Assembly (NCBI GenBank): GCA_945938055.1
Contig: CAMEUH010000126.1
Coordinates: forward strand, 1-7,147
Source: an uncultured Eubacteriaceae bacterium
GTDB lineage: Bacteria > Bacillota > Clostridia > Lachnospirales > Lachnospiraceae
Length of the DNA: 7,147 nucleotides
Reading direction: 5' to 3'
Shown here: positions 6,408 through 7,147 of the stretch, in pieces
How positions within the stretch are numbered: position 1 is the first letter of the stretch
Layout of the letters: every line of letters starts with the position of its first letter
Program-made: the position numbers and the translations under genes
Notes under the pieces: model-generated
Databases searched by the model: none
Seen by the model: only the letters and a program-made list of their open reading frames with translations
Told to the model about the DNA's origin: nothing

Positions 6408-7147
6408 TCAAATCTTATGATGAAGAGAATATACGAATGCAAGGACCTCTGCTACTGCCTGATAAAGTTCCGGCGGAATTTCTGCTCCCACCTCAACATT
6501 GTTATACAAAAGTCTGGCAAGAGGCTTATTCTCCACAATCTCAATCTGATATTCCTTTGCTTTATCCTTAATCTGAAATGCCAGATAATCCGCACCCTTG
6601 GCTATGACAACCGGTGCCTTGGATACATTGGTGTCATATTTGAGAGCCACAGCAAAATGAGTCGGGTTCGTAATAACGACATCTGCTTCCGGCAAAGCCT
6701 GCATCATTCTCCTTCTGGATGCCTCCTGCATCTTTCTCCGGATTTGTCCTTTAATCTGTGGATCACCTTCTGTCTGCTTATACTCATCCTTCGTTTCCTG
6801 TTTGGTCATCTTCATGTCTTCTTTAAATTTATGCTTCTGGTAAAATAAATCAACTACACCAATAATCAGGAAAACAGCACTAATCCGGATTCCCAGATCT
6901 ACAATCAGCTGTCCTGTTAGTGCAATGGCCTGATTCAGAGAAATATTATAAAGAGAAAGAAGCAGTTCATATTGGTCCTTCACCATATCAAAAACCATGT
7001 AGGCAATCACCCCAAGCATGGCAATGCTTTTTAGTAATTCAACCAGCTGTTTAGCCGAAAAAATCCGTTTAAACCCAGAAATCGGGCTAAATTTACTCAG
7101 CTTTGGCTGCAATGGTTTTGTTGTCACCTTCCAGCGAATCTGCAGGG
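6408..7147 (-). CDS. flhB: Flagellar export switch protein FlhB, 5' end missing at the window edge
   Basis: FlhB is the membrane component of the flagellar export apparatus that switches specificity from rod/hook to filament substrates. The visible 245 residues are the C-terminal two thirds. The frame stays open to the right edge (LQIRWKVTTKPL...), so the GTG at 7127 is an internal valine and not the start; roughly 110 N-terminal residues should lie outside. Two hydrophobic segments are seen (visible residues about 38-54 and 80-102), then a charged cytoplasmic linker. The autocleavage motif NPTH is at visible residues 160-163 (codons 6668-6657), and in the family the chain breaks between Asn and Pro. 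The PLARLLY segment and the end EIPPELYQAVAEVLAFVY are typical of the FlhB/SctU cytoplasmic domain. The partner flhA follows after 109 bp. The chemotaxis/flagellar context makes a virulence-type SctU unlikely. Confidence 0.97.
   Translation of the reverse strand, partial: LQIRWKVTTKPLQPKLSKFSPISGFKRIFSAKQLVELLKSIAMLGVIAYMVFDMVKDQYELLLSLYNISLNQAIALTGQLIVDLGIRISAVFLIIGVVDLFYQKHKFKEDMKMTKQETKDEYKQTEGDPQIKGQIRRKMQEASRRRMMQALPEADVVITNPTHFAVALKYDTNVSKAPVVIAKGADYLAFQIKDKAKEYQIEIVENKPLARLLYNNVEVGAEIPPELYQAVAEVLAFVYSLHHKI

Noticed and set aside
1..7147. A previously undescribed biological system in this window
   Set aside because: Every gene belongs to a well-known flagellar or chemotaxis family with intact motifs and a usual neighbour order. 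The non-coding space totals about 140 bases, leaving no room for unexplained content.

Overview
The window is a continuous piece of a flagellar/chemotaxis operon from a Gram-positive, probably clostridial, bacterium. All genes lie on the minus strand, so the operon reads from the right edge to the left edge. Three things point to Clostridia, with Lachnospiraceae as my best guess: moderate-to-low GC, strong AGGAGG-type ribosome binding sites, and a flhB-flhA-flhF-flhG-PilZ-cheB-cheA order familiar from Firmicute fla/che operons. The placement is inference from protein style and gene order; no search was run.

Layout in transcription order: flhB (3' two thirds; its 5' end is off the right edge), a 109-bp gap with a plausible vegetative promoter, flhA, flhF, flhG, a ycgR-like PilZ gene, cheB, and the first 108 codons of cheA running off the left edge. 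Apart from the 109-bp gap the genes are almost contiguous. Three junctions have exactly one base between stop and start (flhA/flhF, flhF/flhG, cheB/cheA). The other two gaps are 16 bp and 11 bp.

Together the genes cover flagellar export (FlhB substrate switch, FlhA export gate), control of flagellar site and number (FlhF SRP-type GTPase and its MinD-like partner FlhG), a predicted c-di-GMP input (PilZ protein), and chemotactic signalling (CheB methylesterase and CheA kinase). All visible catalytic and signature motifs are intact and no gene inside the window is broken.

I found no tRNA, rRNA, CRISPR array, mobile element or plus-strand gene that I can support. I see no evidence of an undescribed system. 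The points worth a second look are the internal promoter ahead of flhA, the stop-N-ATG junctions, the correct flhG start, and the PilZ gene between the flagellar and chemotaxis genes.
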